This document shows positions 7,758-16,242 of a DNA stretch of 44,269 nt, piece by piece. The notes under the pieces are model-generated. The model was not told the DNA's origin and made no database searches. It worked only from the letters and a program-made list of their open reading frames with translations. Each line of letters begins with the position of its first letter. The first letter of the stretch is position 1. This DNA comes from Streptomyces albidoflavus (lineage in GTDB: Bacteria; Actinomycetota; Actinomycetes; Streptomycetales; Streptomycetaceae): assembly GCF_000719955.1 (NCBI RefSeq), contig NZ_JOII01000041.1, positions 1-44,269 on the forward strand, given 5' to 3'. A program made the translations under genes and the position numbers.

Positions 7758-10061
7758 TCACGGGCGATCTCCTCCACAAGCACTAGGAGCCTCCGCAGCT
7801 CCCTTGTTCGCCTCGACGTTTTTTCGCGGCGGCGGCGCGGGATTGTTCTTTTCCTGCCACGCCTGCCATTCCGCAAGCCACGCCTTGAGCTCCTCCTCGC
7901 TGTAAAAGGAGGTCTGCCCGTCGGTGATTCCTGCCGGCGCCTTGATGCCGCGCTTTTCGCCGCGCTTGAAATAGGTCCGAATGGTGCTCGGCTTGTGTGG
8001 GATGATGCCGCGCTCAAATGCCTGGGCGAGGCTGTACGTCTCGACGACGTCCTCGGCCTGGTCCTCGGTCTCGGCCGGGACGAGCTCGGCGCCGGCACCT
8101 GTCGCGCCGCCTGTCGTGCCCCCTGTCGTGAGGGCTGCTGTCGCCTCCTGTGAGCTGGGAGAACCCCCAGTGATCCCCCTCGCTCCCGTGGTGCCGACAG
8201 GGGGGAACGCCGCAGGCCCGTACTTGCCGCCGGGGAGAAACGCGGCCGTCGCCGCGGTCGCGTTGACCTCGTCGAGGACGTCGGGGGTAATCCACGGGGC
8301 CATGGCGCCGGCATCGAACCATGCAGGGGCCTGCCCGCACGCCGAAAGGAACTTCCCAACCTCCGGAGTGATGTAGCTCGGCTGAATCTCCCGTACATAC
8401 AGGTAATCGGCGCCGGGGTCCTTCTTCTGGTCCGAGTAGGCCCCGCGCCCCTTGACTTCGGTGTCGTATCCGAGAACAGGGGTGCTTTGCCCGAATGCCA
8501 CACCCCACGAGACGCGGTCCTGCTGTCCGACAGCAATTTTCGTGCCGATCTGGGCACGCTCCATCGTGCCGCCGAAGAAGGCGTTGGCGAATTGCTGCGT
8601 CCCGACCACGACGCGGTGATTCGAGGATCTTCCTTGCAGGAGGATGATGGAGAGCCAGTCAAGGAAGGGCGGGGTCCCCTTTCCCTTCAGGCCGTACCGC
8701 CACCACGTATATGCGAGCTTGATCAAGGTCGGCAGCTCGTCGACCACAAGCGTGCGGGGTACGAGCTGGGCGCGTAGCGCCGGATCGGCACCCTTCTCCA
8801 TTGCAGCTTCGGCGGCCATCATCGACGTAAGAAACTCGGCGAATGCCGAGATACATTCGCGCACCGTCTTGTGAATGCGGACGCCTGAATACCCTTCCGC
8901 CTCGGCAAGGGAATTGCGCTTTGTATCGAGAATATCGATCATCTCGCCATTCATGCGCCCATGCACGACCGGGATGTAAAGCACGGTCGATTTACCGGAG
9001 CCGGTAGCACCGGCCACACCCCAATGCGGCGTAGCGGACTGCGTCTGAATGATCGCGTCGACAATCGAATCTCCCTCGATTGTGAGGCCGACAAAAACGC
9101 GGCGCGGGTCTCCGGTCGACTTCCAAGGGACATATTCGGGGAGAACGGGTTTCGGTGCAGGCTTAGGTGCGGGGGTCCACTGGACGTAATGCTCCTTGCC
9201 AGTGCGCTCCCAGCGGGGAACCCATTCACCGGGAACCCTCTCCTCGATAATTCGCTCGATTGCCCCGGTGGCCTCGGGGCCGCCGATCCACCTCGCCGGA
9301 ATGCGCAGCACGATTCGAGCGCCATCCGCGCGCATGTCGTCCGGCACGGAAAGCCACCGAGAGCGCGGTTCCGCGTCCTCCATTCGGAGGACCTGACGCA
9401 CAGCCACCCACACGCCGGGACCGTAGATTTGTCCATCTGTCCACGTGGGGCGGACGCGCCACCAGCCCAGTCCGGCCGGGCTGGTGAGTGCTGCAACCAA
9501 GACCGTCAAAGCGATTACGTAAAGGGCGAGTTCAGTCTCGGCGGGGAATCGCCACCAGCCCCAGCCGAGCGGGATCGGGGCAAGGCGAGCCGTCGAGCGG
9601 GCGGCGTACGGCCACCGGGACCACGCACGCAGGACACGCCAGATGCCCGCGAAGGTGCCTCCGAGGAGGTGCACCGGGGCGGTGACCGCGCGGGCGGCGC
9701 GGCGGGCCTTGGACTTGTCGTACGTAACGGCGGCCGGGGCGCCGGGGCCGGCGCCGAGCTGCTCGACCGGGGTCTCGGCAGCCTTGTCGTCAGGCAGGGG
9801 CGCGCCAGCCCGCCACCACGTCGCCTCGCTGCGGGCCTCGCCCGTGAGCTCGCGGCCGGTGATGTACCGGCCGATGCCAGCGGCAGCGGCGCCGAAGACC
9901 TTTTCAACGCTGCGATTGAACTTCTCGCGGTCCGCCGGGGTTCCTTGGTTGGCGAGTACCGCGACGACGACCAGCACAGCGAAGAGACCGCCTCCGCCAA
10001 GGCCGAGCGCGCCGCCTGGTAGTCCGTCGACGAGGTCCCTCGGGTCCGGTAGGGCTTTCAC
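7758..10061 (-). CDS. FtsK/TcpA-type DNA translocase (coupling ATPase) with C-terminal HTH
   Basis: About 767 residues. The start is uncertain: GTG at 10061 follows GGGGGAGG almost directly, while a GTG at 10133 would add a Cys-rich unlikely leader. Hydrophobic segments lie near residues 16-38 and 160-200. The FtsK/SpoIIIE motor has Walker A GATGSGKST near residue 356 and Walker B TLVVDELP near 442. A Gly/Thr-rich linker (about 610-645) is followed by a MerR/wHTH-like tail (LAQAFERGIIPHKPSTIRTY) near 665-720, comparable to the sequence-reading domain of TraB/FtsK. It probably delivers plasmid DNA to the Tcp-like channel. The linker coding DNA contains one copy of the composite CCTGTCGC element described separately. 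Confidence 0.8.
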   Translation of the reverse strand: MKALPDPRDLVDGLPGGALGLGGGGLFAVLVVVAVLANQGTPADREKFNRSVEKVFGAAAAGIGRYITGRELTGEARSEATWWRAGAPLPDDKAAETPVEQLGAGPGAPAAVTYDKSKARRAARAVTAPVHLLGGTFAGIWRVLRAWSRWPYAARSTARLAPIPLGWGWWRFPAETELALYVIALTVLVAALTSPAGLGWWRVRPTWTDGQIYGPGVWVAVRQVLRMEDAEPRSRWLSVPDDMRADGARIVLRIPARWIGGPEATGAIERIIEERVPGEWVPRWERTGKEHYVQWTPAPKPAPKPVLPEYVPWKSTGDPRRVFVGLTIEGDSIVDAIIQTQSATPHWGVAGATGSGKSTVLYIPVVHGRMNGEMIDILDTKRNSLAEAEGYSGVRIHKTVRECISAFAEFLTSMMAAEAAMEKGADPALRAQLVPRTLVVDELPTLIKLAYTWWRYGLKGKGTPPFLDWLSIILLQGRSSNHRVVVGTQQFANAFFGGTMERAQIGTKIAVGQQDRVSWGVAFGQSTPVLGYDTEVKGRGAYSDQKKDPGADYLYVREIQPSYITPEVGKFLSACGQAPAWFDAGAMAPWITPDVLDEVNATAATAAFLPGGKYGPAAFPPVGTTGARGITGGSPSSQEATAALTTGGTTGGATGAGAELVPAETEDQAEDVVETYSLAQAFERGIIPHKPSTIRTYFKRGEKRGIKAPAGITDGQTSFYSEEELKAWLAEWQAWQEKNNPAPPPRKNVEANKGAAEAPSACGGDRP
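8098..8201 (+). repeat. Composite cis-element, copy 1
   Basis: On the plus strand, four 8-bp units related to CCTGTCGC start at 8098, 8110, 8122 and 8137 (12, 12, 15 bp steps). TGTGAGCTG follows at 8149 (12 bp on), then two runs of five C, then an inverted unit CCGACAGG at 8194 (45 bp after the box). It lies antisense within the linker of the FtsK-type gene, where it is read as TTGG repeats. The same spacing recurs at 32402 and 38558. Confidence 0.8.
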
Positions 10062-10189
10062 GCCTCCCCCTCTCTGTCCGCACGCCCGGCAGGCGTGCCC
10101 TGGTGATCCTCGCGTACTGCCGCACCGGAGCACCGTCGAGGTTTAGGTCGAGGCCGTCCTCCAGGAGGAGCACTACCTCGGCCGCCGCC

Positions 10190-10263
10190 GACCCGCCGTC
10201 GCTCCTCGGTCGGGCCGGGGACACGAGTCCGCCCCCGGCCCGGCCGAGGAGCGACGGCGGGTC
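10190..10263. terminator. Long inverted repeat between small-protein operon and FtsK-type gene
   Basis: Arms of about 31 bp (starting GACCCGCCGTCGCTCC) are separated by 11 bases and differ at about one position. It lies just after the stop of the 156-residue gene at 10311 and before the translocase gene, so a strong terminator of the leftward 11.4-10.3 kb operon is likely. It could also be a cruciform or protein-binding site. Confidence 0.65.
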
Positions 10264-10310
10264 GGGGGCGGAACGGAGAGCGGCAGCCGTGGGGGCGGCG
10301 CGCGCCGCCC

Positions 10311-10781
10311 TCACCCGGGCTCGCTCTGGGGCGGGGGGAGCGGGCCAGGGGTCGGGAGGCCGATGACGGCATAGACGAGGGGGCCGGCGGGCAGGGGGAG
10401 GTGCCCGGCCCGGCGGGAGAGGGCCTGGACGACGGGCTCCTCGGAGGGGGCGAGCCGGCCGTGGATGCGGCCTCGGAGCGCCGTAACGCTGATGGCGGCG
10501 TGCTCGCGGTCGAGGGAAGCGGTCACGATGTAGCGGTGGGTGGCCACTGTCGCCATGGTGTGGGCGGTGAGGTGGTATGCGAGGCTGCTGCCCCACTCGG
10601 GAAGGTAGGGGTCGGTGGACCAGGTGCCCAGGGCGATGCCGGCGCTCCAGGCCGACAGCGTGTGCTGCTCCTCGTCGTAGGCGTCGACCGCCCACGTCCG
10701 GTGCCGTGGGACGGCGATGTAGCGGGCGAGGATGCGCCGGGTGATCTCCCGGAGGTAGCTGGGCGGGGCGGGGTGCGTCAT
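10311..10781 (-). CDS. Hypothetical protein
   Basis: 156 residues; the ATG overlaps the stop of the preceding gene by 4 bases, so it is translated as the last gene of a three-gene operon (11436, 11215, 10781). No membrane segment or recognised motif. The middle (LGTWSTDPYLPEWGSSLAYHL) is rich in aromatic residues, as in small globular plasmid proteins. The C terminus is Pro-rich. A large hairpin follows. Function unknown. Confidence 0.6.
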   Translation of the reverse strand: MTHPAPPSYLREITRRILARYIAVPRHRTWAVDAYDEEQHTLSAWSAGIALGTWSTDPYLPEWGSSLAYHLTAHTMATVATHRYIVTASLDREHAAISVTALRGRIHGRLAPSEEPVVQALSRRAGHLPLPAGPLVYAVIGLPTPGPLPPPQSEPG

Positions 10782-11215
10782 GAGGCAGCCTCAGAACTGG
10801 CAAGAAGGGCGGCGCGGAGCGCGGCCGGGTCGGCGAGGGTGGGGTGTGCGGTGGGCGGGGTGTGCCAGCGGGCACAAACGGGCTGGTGGGCGTGCGCGGG
10901 GTTGGCGACGCCAAGCCAGAAGCCAAGGCCAAGGCAAGTGGTGCCGGGGACGTCCCAGGTGGCGGCGGTACCGGGCGGCATCAGGATGTAGGCGCGCTCA
11001 ACAGGGGTGTCGACGAGGACGGGCGCGGTGCGCCAGGGGGCCTCGTCACCGGTGACGTCCAGGAGGCGCGCGGCGGGGAGCGACACGGCGTCCCACCGGT
11101 GCCCGGCGGGGATCAGGGCGATACGCCGGGGCGTGCTCCACTCCTGCCAGACCTGGGCGGCGGAGGGGTGGGCGGCGGCGAGCCACCATGCGCCGGCGCT
11201 GGTGCCCGGGGTCAC
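10778..11215 (-). CDS. Hypothetical actinobacterial protein
   Basis: 145 residues from a GTG overlapping the upstream stop by 4 bases (GTGA); a longer upstream frame runs through the zinc-ribbon gene and is rejected. The core pattern APVLVDTPVERAYILMPPGT, followed by a W and a GLGFWLGVANP strand, is one I recognise from small Streptomyces proteins encoded beside XRE/DUF397 genes, but no function is known. Overlaps the next gene by 4 bases. Confidence 0.65.
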   Translation of the reverse strand: MTPGTSAGAWWLAAAHPSAAQVWQEWSTPRRIALIPAGHRWDAVSLPAARLLDVTGDEAPWRTAPVLVDTPVERAYILMPPGTAATWDVPGTTCLGLGFWLGVANPAHAHQPVCARWHTPPTAHPTLADPAALRAALLASSEAAS

Positions 11216-11436
11216 TGGTGGCCCCAGGCGGGGCACGCCCCGCAGACCCGGACCGGCCACCCGAGCAGACCGCCCTCGCGGCAGAGGGTGTACGCGTATC
11301 CGCCCGGGCGGAGGCCGGTGGTGCTTCCGCAGCGGGCGCACGCCAGCCCGTGCAGGGCGGCGTCATATGTCGGGCGCAGGTTGGCCGAGTTCAGGACTCG
11401 GCCTCGGATGTCCCGGGTGGTGAGGCATGCAGGCAT
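11212..11436 (-). CDS. Small Cys-rich (zinc-ribbon-like) protein
   Basis: 74 residues, first gene of a coupled leftward operon and divergent from the XRE gene at 11585. Cysteine pairs CARC (about residues 33-36) and CGAC (about 66-69), plus single Cys, could bind zinc. Ribosome site is weak (GGGAT). Found with the two following genes as a unit; function unknown. Confidence 0.6.
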   Translation of the reverse strand: MPACLTTRDIRGRVLNSANLRPTYDAALHGLACARCGSTTGLRPGGYAYTLCREGGLLGWPVRVCGACPAWGHQ

Positions 11437-11584
11437 CGGCTCGATCCCGTCGCAGGCAGAGGGTGGGGACCGCGATCACGCGGAGCGCTGGCACGTCACG
11501 GCCCGTGTCTACCGCATAGGCTGCCATTGAATTTCAATCAGAGGTACCCGAATGAATGAACTTCACTGAAAAGGGGACGCGGGG

Positions 11585-12514
11585 ATGAGCGCGCTGACCG
11601 GGCACGTACGCTTCGCTCAACCGAAGTACGAGGAGGGGCACGCCGTGGCGCAACAGGTCGGGCCAGCGGGCCGCATGCAGATCGGCCGGGCACTCTTCAC
11701 CCTGCGGAACCGGGCCGGGCTCACACAGACTCAGGTTGCCGCGGCGGCCGGGGTGAGCGTCGGCACCGTCAATCGCTACGAAGGGTGGCAGGACCGCTCG
11801 AAACTGCGCGTGCCGACGGTGCGGGCCATCGCGGACGCCTGCGGCGCCACGGCCGAGGAGCGCGACAGCCTCACGCGTCTGGTCTCCAGCCAGGAGGACG
11901 GCTGGTGGCTCGATCACCCGGCGTTGCCGGACATCTTGAGCCCCCTGGTGAGTTTTGAAGCGTACGCAGCGTACGAGCACGTGTGGGCAAACCGGCTGGT
12001 TCCAGGCTTGCTCCAGACTCCCGCGTACGCGCTCGCGCTACACCGGGCAGCTCAGCCACGGACGGATGAGGAGACCATCCGGGCCACGGTCGATGCCCGG
12101 ATGCGGCGACAGAAGATCCTGACGGAGCGCTCGCCGCGCTTGCATCTGTGGGTGGTGCTGGCGGAGTCGGTTCTTACCGATGTGGTGGGGGACGGCGGCG
12201 TGATGAGGGACCAGCTCGACCACCTGGCCACGATGGCGGAGACGCCGGCGGTCGACCTTCAAATTCTGCCGCGCGGCAGAGGACATGTGGCCGGTAGCGG
12301 AGGGCATTTCGTTCTCTTGGGGCGGGATGATGAAGCGACTCCCTCAGCCTCCATGACGGTTGTCTACGTGGAGCTCCACCGCAGGGGCTTGTACCTGGAC
12401 GCTCCCGGCGACGTGAGCGAGTACAAGATGATGATGGATTATTTGCGCTCGGCTGCGGCCGACACCGAGACCAGTAGAGACCTGCTGGCGCGTGCACGAC
12501 AGGAGTACAGCTGA
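11585..12514 (+). CDS. XRE-family regulator with DUF5753 domain
   Basis: 309 residues from ATG 11585 after GGGG; a GTG at 11645 with GAGGAGG upstream is an equally good start. A Cro/C1 HTH lies near residues 35-95 (LRNRAGLTQTQVAAAAGVSV ...), followed by the DUF5753 domain with hallmarks VPGLLQTPAYA and RMRRQKIL. Its last base overlaps the start of a DUF397 gene. Such pairs are very common in Streptomyces and resemble antitoxin-toxin or developmental regulator pairs; the target here is unknown. Confidence 0.9.
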   Translation: MSALTGHVRFAQPKYEEGHAVAQQVGPAGRMQIGRALFTLRNRAGLTQTQVAAAAGVSVGTVNRYEGWQDRSKLRVPTVRAIADACGATAEERDSLTRLVSSQEDGWWLDHPALPDILSPLVSFEAYAAYEHVWANRLVPGLLQTPAYALALHRAAQPRTDEETIRATVDARMRRQKILTERSPRLHLWVVLAESVLTDVVGDGGVMRDQLDHLATMAETPAVDLQILPRGRGHVAGSGGHFVLLGRDDEATPSASMTVVYVELHRRGLYLDAPGDVSEYKMMMDYLRSAAADTETSRDLLARARQEYS

Positions 12515-12723
12515 TGACCACCCGCCCCACCCTCGCCCAGCTCGCGAACGCCCAGTGGCGGACGAGCACCTACTCGGCGGCCAACAACGAGTGCGTCGAG
12601 GTCGCGCTCGGGGCCGCGTGGGTCGGAGTGCGCGACACCAAGACCCCTGACGGCCCCGCGCTCCTGCTCTCCGGCCGGACGTGGACGACGGCCCTTCACG
12701 CAGTGAGCACGGGCACGATCTGA
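12514..12723 (+). CDS. DUF397 protein
   Basis: 69 residues. Typical DUF397 features: QWRTSTYSAANNECVEVA near the N terminus, VGVRDTKTPDGPALLLS, and a final W in a short helix. It starts at the last base of the XRE-DUF5753 gene and is followed by a perfect hairpin, so the two genes form one transcript. DUF397 proteins bind or are controlled by their XRE partners; no enzymatic role is known. Confidence 0.9.
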   Translation: MTTRPTLAQLANAQWRTSTYSAANNECVEVALGAAWVGVRDTKTPDGPALLLSGRTWTTALHAVSTGTI

Positions 12724-12746
12724 ACCAAGCTGCCGGCCACGTAGCC

Positions 12747-12800
12747 GCCGAGCACGGAAGCGCCGCCCCCACATGTGGGGGCGGCGCTTCCGTGCTCGGC
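12747..12800. terminator. Perfect 27-bp-arm palindrome, bidirectional terminator
   Basis: Perfect 54-bp inverted repeat beginning GCCGAGCACGGAAGCG with no unpaired loop, between the convergent DUF397 gene (ends 12723) and the leftward membrane gene (ends 12812). Placement fits a shared terminator. Confidence 0.8.
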
Positions 12801-12811
12801 GTCGCTCGGCG

Positions 12812-13357
12812 TCAGTCCTCTTCCCCCGGGCCCGGGGGCTGGTACCAGGGGCGGTCGCGATCAGGATGGAGCGGGGGCTGGTCCGCCATGTGCGGGACGT
12901 CGTCCACTGGGCTGACGGCGCATGGCTTGCCGAAGTAGTAGCCCTCGGCCCACCGGACCGCCTCCCGGCGCGACCACTCGCGGCGCAGGAGGACGCTCTC
13001 CTCCGGTAGCCAGACGATCCAGTCGCCCGCGCCGGTGCGGCGCCGGTACCACAGGAGCGCGAGGACCAGGGCGACGACGGCCTCGACCGAGGCGCAGACC
13101 ACCAACGCCGGGCGGGTTGTCGGCATGGCCCAGGCGAAGAGCAAGGCCAGCGCCGCGCCGACCATCCAGGCGGGCCAATAGGCGTACGGGCGCCGAGGCA
13201 TCGCCCGCCGGAGGTATGCCAGGGAGCCAGCCAGCAATCCGGCGGCGACCCACACAGGGCCGGTGCTGCCGGTGCCGGCAGCGAGCACGACGCACACCAC
13301 GGCCCCGGTGAAGAACCCGCCCGTCGCCCGGCGGTACTGGTCAAGGTTGTGCGTCAT
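12812..13357 (-). CDS. Four-helix membrane protein of unknown function
   Basis: 181 residues from ATG 13357, which has GGGGA upstream; an ATG at 13369 without a good ribosome site would add four residues. Hydrophobic segments near residues 14-30, 34-50, 64-80 and 84-103 are followed by a soluble C-terminal part with WIVWLPEESVLLRREW and a Pro/Asp-rich tail. It stands alone between two strong hairpins. Function not recognised. Confidence 0.65.
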   Translation of the reverse strand: MTHNLDQYRRATGGFFTGAVVCVVLAAGTGSTGPVWVAAGLLAGSLAYLRRAMPRRPYAYWPAWMVGAALALLFAWAMPTTRPALVVCASVEAVVALVLALLWYRRRTGAGDWIVWLPEESVLLRREWSRREAVRWAEGYYFGKPCAVSPVDDVPHMADQPPLHPDRDRPWYQPPGPGEED

Positions 13358-13454
13358 CCGGTTCCCCATTCACTCATCGCCGGTAAGACTGCCACGCCCC
13401 GGTGACAGGCAGGCACGGGCGGGCGAGGGCCTCCTCGTCCCCGCGTCTCCCACT

Positions 13455-13509
13455 GCCCACGCGGAATCGCCCGACCCCGCGGTGAAGGGTCGGGCGATTC
13501 CGCGTGGGC
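13455..13509. terminator. Perfect hairpin terminator after HIT-Nudix gene
   Basis: Arms of 23 bp (GCCCACGCGGAATCGC...) flank a 9-base loop. The stop of the leftward HIT-Nudix gene lies 9 bases to the right. Confidence 0.8.
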
Positions 13510-13517
13510 GCCTACGT

Positions 13518-14750
13518 TCAGGCGACGCCGTCCGGGAGCGGACCGCCCCGCTCGCCGCTCTGGTCGACCATGAGCATGTCGGCCGTGCCCGGAGCCTCGG
13601 GTGCGGCGGTGACCCGGTCGAGGATCTCGGCGTGATCGAAGGCCAGCGGCGGCAGGTTGGAGGCGGGCCACCAACGAGCCGTGCGGGCATCGTCCCCTGC
13701 GGCGAACGGAGTGCCGGCGGGGACCAGGGCGAGATAGGCCGTGGTGACGTACCGGCCACGGGGGTCACGGCCGGGCCGGTCGAAGACTCCGATCTCCCGC
13801 AGTTCAGCGGCCGGGACCTGGATGCCGGTTTCCTCGGCCAGCTCCCGGGCCGCCGCCGCGCGGCTCGTCTCGCCCTGATCCACATGGCCGCCGGGCAGCG
13901 CCCACGCCCCCTCATACGGCGGCCATCCTCGCTCGATGAGCAACACCTCGCCGGACGGTGTCATTGCGGCCACATCAGCGGTGTAGCGGATGTTCTCGGG
14001 CTCGGGTTCCTCGCTTCCCTCGGGCTGGGCGGCCTGTCGCGCGGGGGTCTGCTGCGGGGTCCACGGGAGCGGGTAGCCGTCCTCGACGGCACGAGGCACT
14101 AGGTGAAGATGCAGGTGGTACACGGTCTGCGTCGCGGGCTCACCCTTGCTCGTAATGATGTTGGCGCTCGGCTCCTCAGCCATCAGTTCCGAGGCGCACT
14201 CCATGACGCGACCCGAAACGCTCTTGTCGACGCCAGCGTCCTCGACGTGGTAGCGGGGGATGACGAGGGCATGCCCCGTGTTCACCCCGCCGCGTGGGCG
14301 GATAGCGAGGACGTCCCCCCAGTCCCGTAGAACGGTGGCCGGTGCGATCCCGGCCGCGATGGAACAGAACACGCACCCGGCGGCCTCGACCTTGCGCAGC
14401 TCCTCGGCGAGCTCGGCCTCGGCCTCGGCGATGCCCTCGACGGCCTCCTCGATCCCGGCCTCGGCGAGACGCCCGAGCACCTCGATCCGGCGGCGGGCGT
14501 GGGCGATCAGTTCGGCCGTGGAGACCGGCAGCGGGACCGGCCTGCGGCCACTGAGGTACTCGGTCGCCTCCTGTCGGATCGCGTCTGCCTTGTGCGGGTC
14601 GACGCCCTCTTGCCACCCGATCTCATTGCGTCGGGCGACGACGTCCTCGAACGTCATGCGCGCCGCAACGGCGACGCGCAGCCGGTCGGACTCGCGCTGC
14701 ACGTCGGCGAGTTGGCGGTACAGGGTACCGGGGCCGGTGTCGGCGTTCAT
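13518..14750 (-). CDS. HIT-Nudix fusion protein
   Basis: 410 residues. Residues 1-120 are charged and helical. A HIT domain (about 124-225) begins with a CVFCSI zinc-type start and has the histidine triad HLHLHL, which normally hydrolyses or transfers nucleotidyl groups. A Nudix domain (about 250-390) carries the full box GGHVDQGETSRAAAARELAEE plus TGI, the Mg-binding hydrolase signature for nucleoside diphosphates linked to another group. The fusion suggests sequential handling of one nucleotide conjugate (for example dinucleoside polyphosphate or ADP-ribose type), but the substrate cannot be read from sequence. It is flanked by hairpins on both sides, so it is probably monocistronic or follows the XRE region independently. 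Confidence 0.85.
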   Translation of the reverse strand: MNADTGPGTLYRQLADVQRESDRLRVAVAARMTFEDVVARRNEIGWQEGVDPHKADAIRQEATEYLSGRRPVPLPVSTAELIAHARRRIEVLGRLAEAGIEEAVEGIAEAEAELAEELRKVEAAGCVFCSIAAGIAPATVLRDWGDVLAIRPRGGVNTGHALVIPRYHVEDAGVDKSVSGRVMECASELMAEEPSANIITSKGEPATQTVYHLHLHLVPRAVEDGYPLPWTPQQTPARQAAQPEGSEEPEPENIRYTADVAAMTPSGEVLLIERGWPPYEGAWALPGGHVDQGETSRAAAARELAEETGIQVPAAELREIGVFDRPGRDPRGRYVTTAYLALVPAGTPFAAGDDARTARWWPASNLPPLAFDHAEILDRVTAAPEAPGTADMLMVDQSGERGGPLPDGVA

Positions 14751-14776
14751 GGTGAAACCCTCCTTGGGATGCGAAC

Positions 14777-14802
14777 AGCCGGGGCGGAGTCCCGCCCCGG
14801 CT
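14777..14802. terminator. Hairpin between DUF4097-like and HIT-Nudix genes
   Basis: Arms AGCCGGGGCGG and CCGCCCCGGCT with a 4-base loop, 15 bases beyond the stop of the DUF4097-like gene. Confidence 0.7.
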
Positions 14803-14816
14803 GGGGTGTCGTACGG

Positions 14817-15635
14817 TCAGAACTTCTTGACGGTGCCGTTGCCGGCCGTGGCGCGAACGTCGAGGTCGGACCGGCCGCGCACGCCGTAGAGCTTGACGGT
14901 GCCATTGCCCGCCTTGATGTCGATGCGGCCGGTCGCCGCGGCGCCGACTACGAAGCCGACCGAGCCGTTCCCGGCGCGGACGCGGGCGGCGTTGCCGATG
15001 TGGTTCTCGACCTTGACCGAGCCGTTGCTCGCGTCGGCGTCGATCCACTCGGTGACGGTGCCGACCTTGATCGACCCGTTGCCCGCCTCGGCCTCGATGC
15101 GGCCGACAGTCTCTGCCTTGATGCTGCCGTTGCTGGACTCGGCCCGGATGGCAGCGACGGTGCCGTACGTGTGAAGGCTGCCGTTCTCACCGCTGTACTG
15201 GACACCAGACCCGGCGGGCAGGGTGACATGAACCTCGACACCGCGCGTGAAGCCCTGTGCGCCACCCCCGATGACCTGCCCGTTGACCACGGTCACGTTG
15301 CCGCTGTACCGCACGCCGTTGAAGTAGGTCGTGCCGCCGCCGAACGACTGGAAGGTGTTGCCCCCGAAGTTCGCGCCGTTCTGCTTGACCTTGGGGACGA
15401 CGATGACCAGGCGTTCGGCGTTCTGCTGGATGCGCGCGCCGCGGGCGGCATCGGCGGCCGGGGAGTCGGGGCCGTCCTCGGTGAAGACGCGGACGCGGGC
15501 GACGGTCGCGGCGGGGTCGACGGTGACGGTAACCGTGCCGTGAGGGAGGGTGACGTCGGCGAGGACGGGGCCGGCGCCCGCTGCGGTGAACGTCTTCTCG
15601 GGGGTCATGTCGCGGGTGGTGATCTGGTTGTTCAT
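14817..15635 (-). CDS. DUF4097-like beta-repeat protein
   Basis: 272 residues without signal peptide or membrane segment. From residue ~150 there are about seven ~20-residue repeats of the type AxNGSIKAETVG (for example GNGSIKVGTV, SNGSVKVENH, GNGTVKLYGV), predicting a right-handed beta-helix as in DUF4097 adhesin-like proteins. In actinobacteria these are intracellular or membrane-linked proteins of unknown role. A good GGAAGGGA site precedes the ATG, and an operator-like ACTGTGAGTTGAC site lies 60-90 bases upstream. Confidence 0.8.
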   Translation of the reverse strand: MNNQITTRDMTPEKTFTAAGAGPVLADVTLPHGTVTVTVDPAATVARVRVFTEDGPDSPAADAARGARIQQNAERLVIVVPKVKQNGANFGGNTFQSFGGGTTYFNGVRYSGNVTVVNGQVIGGGAQGFTRGVEVHVTLPAGSGVQYSGENGSLHTYGTVAAIRAESSNGSIKAETVGRIEAEAGNGSIKVGTVTEWIDADASNGSVKVENHIGNAARVRAGNGSVGFVVGAAATGRIDIKAGNGTVKLYGVRGRSDLDVRATAGNGTVKKF

Positions 15636-15693
15636 GCGGGGCGATCCCTTCCTTCGGTGTGGTGCGGCGGGTCAACCATGGCACGACTTGCAT

Positions 15694-15725
15694 CCCAAGT
15701 GCAAGTACAACTGTGAGTTGACTTG
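15694..15725 (-). promoter_or_regulatory. ACTTGTAGT-type operator site a
   Basis: On the minus strand reads CAAGTCAACTCACAGTTG followed by TACTTGCACTTGGG, matching the sites before the methyltransferase and DUF6884 genes. It lies upstream of the DUF4097-like gene and resembles the duplicated leader at 17824. Confidence 0.55.
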
Positions 15726-15750
15726 AAAGTGCGGTTTGGTGTTCGAGGGG

Positions 15751-15769
15751 CGGGCGGCGCCGCCGCCCG
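15751..15769. terminator. Short GC hairpin after DUF3307-like gene
   Basis: CGGGCGGC and GCCGCCCG arms with a 3-base loop, 18 bases beyond the stop at 15788. Confidence 0.4.
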
Positions 15770-15787
15770 GCGGTCGAGCGGGTCGAG

Positions 15788-16213
15788 TCAGTCGCGGACG
15801 GCGAGGTACGCGGCGAATCCCTCGGCGAGGTGGTGTGCCGCCTGGTCCAGCCGGTAGGCGCCCCCGAGGGGGCCGCCGAGCTCGTAGAACGCGCCTTTCC
15901 CGGTGGCCTCGGCTGCCTTGCGGACCGGCCAACGGCGGTCGATCAGGTAGTGCGTGCTCGCGGACAGGGCAAGCGCGGCGGCCATACTGCGGGGGCGCAG
16001 GCCGAGGCCGAGGACGCGGTCCCCGACGAGAAGCGCCGCGGCCTGCGTGGCGGCGTACGAGGCCACGTGTCCCGCGAGGGCCTTGTGCCCCTCGACGCCG
16101 GGCTTGGCCTTGCGCTGCGCCTGGTGGTCGCTCTGCACCCAGTGGTCGGCGACGTCGGCGGCGATGCGCAGGAGAGCGTACACAGCAGGGAAGGCGGCGC
16201 GGTTGGCGGTCAT
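15788..16213 (-). CDS. DUF3307-like small membrane-associated protein
   Basis: 141 residues from ATG 16213 with AAAGGAAA upstream; longer frames upstream are not supported. The N-terminal pattern DVADHWVQSDHQAQRK, then HKALAGHVASY, resembles DUF3307 (an H/D/Q-containing family with membrane helices). Two weak hydrophobic segments follow near residues 47-60 and 70-88. No role is established. It sits in a leftward run of plasmid hypotheticals that share an ACCGAAGGA leader. Confidence 0.65.
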   Translation of the reverse strand: MTANRAAFPAVYALLRIAADVADHWVQSDHQAQRKAKPGVEGHKALAGHVASYAATQAAALLVGDRVLGLGLRPRSMAAALALSASTHYLIDRRWPVRKAAEATGKGAFYELGGPLGGAYRLDQAAHHLAEGFAAYLAVRD

Positions 16214-16242
16214 GCCGGTTGTTTCCTTTCGACGTTGAGCGG

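Noticed and set aside
8098..8201. CRISPR-like short repeat array
   Set aside because: Units are only 8 bp, spacing is 12-15 bp, there are no unique spacers and no cas genes. The same holds at 32402, 38558 and for the GTGTC array.
9904..10932. Minus-strand 342-codon frame with a protein-like stretch EVVLLLEDGLDLNLDG near 10140-10190
   Set aside because: It crosses the large hairpin and then runs out of frame into the FtsK-type gene. A very short real ORF there cannot be excluded but has no supporting stop or ribosome site.
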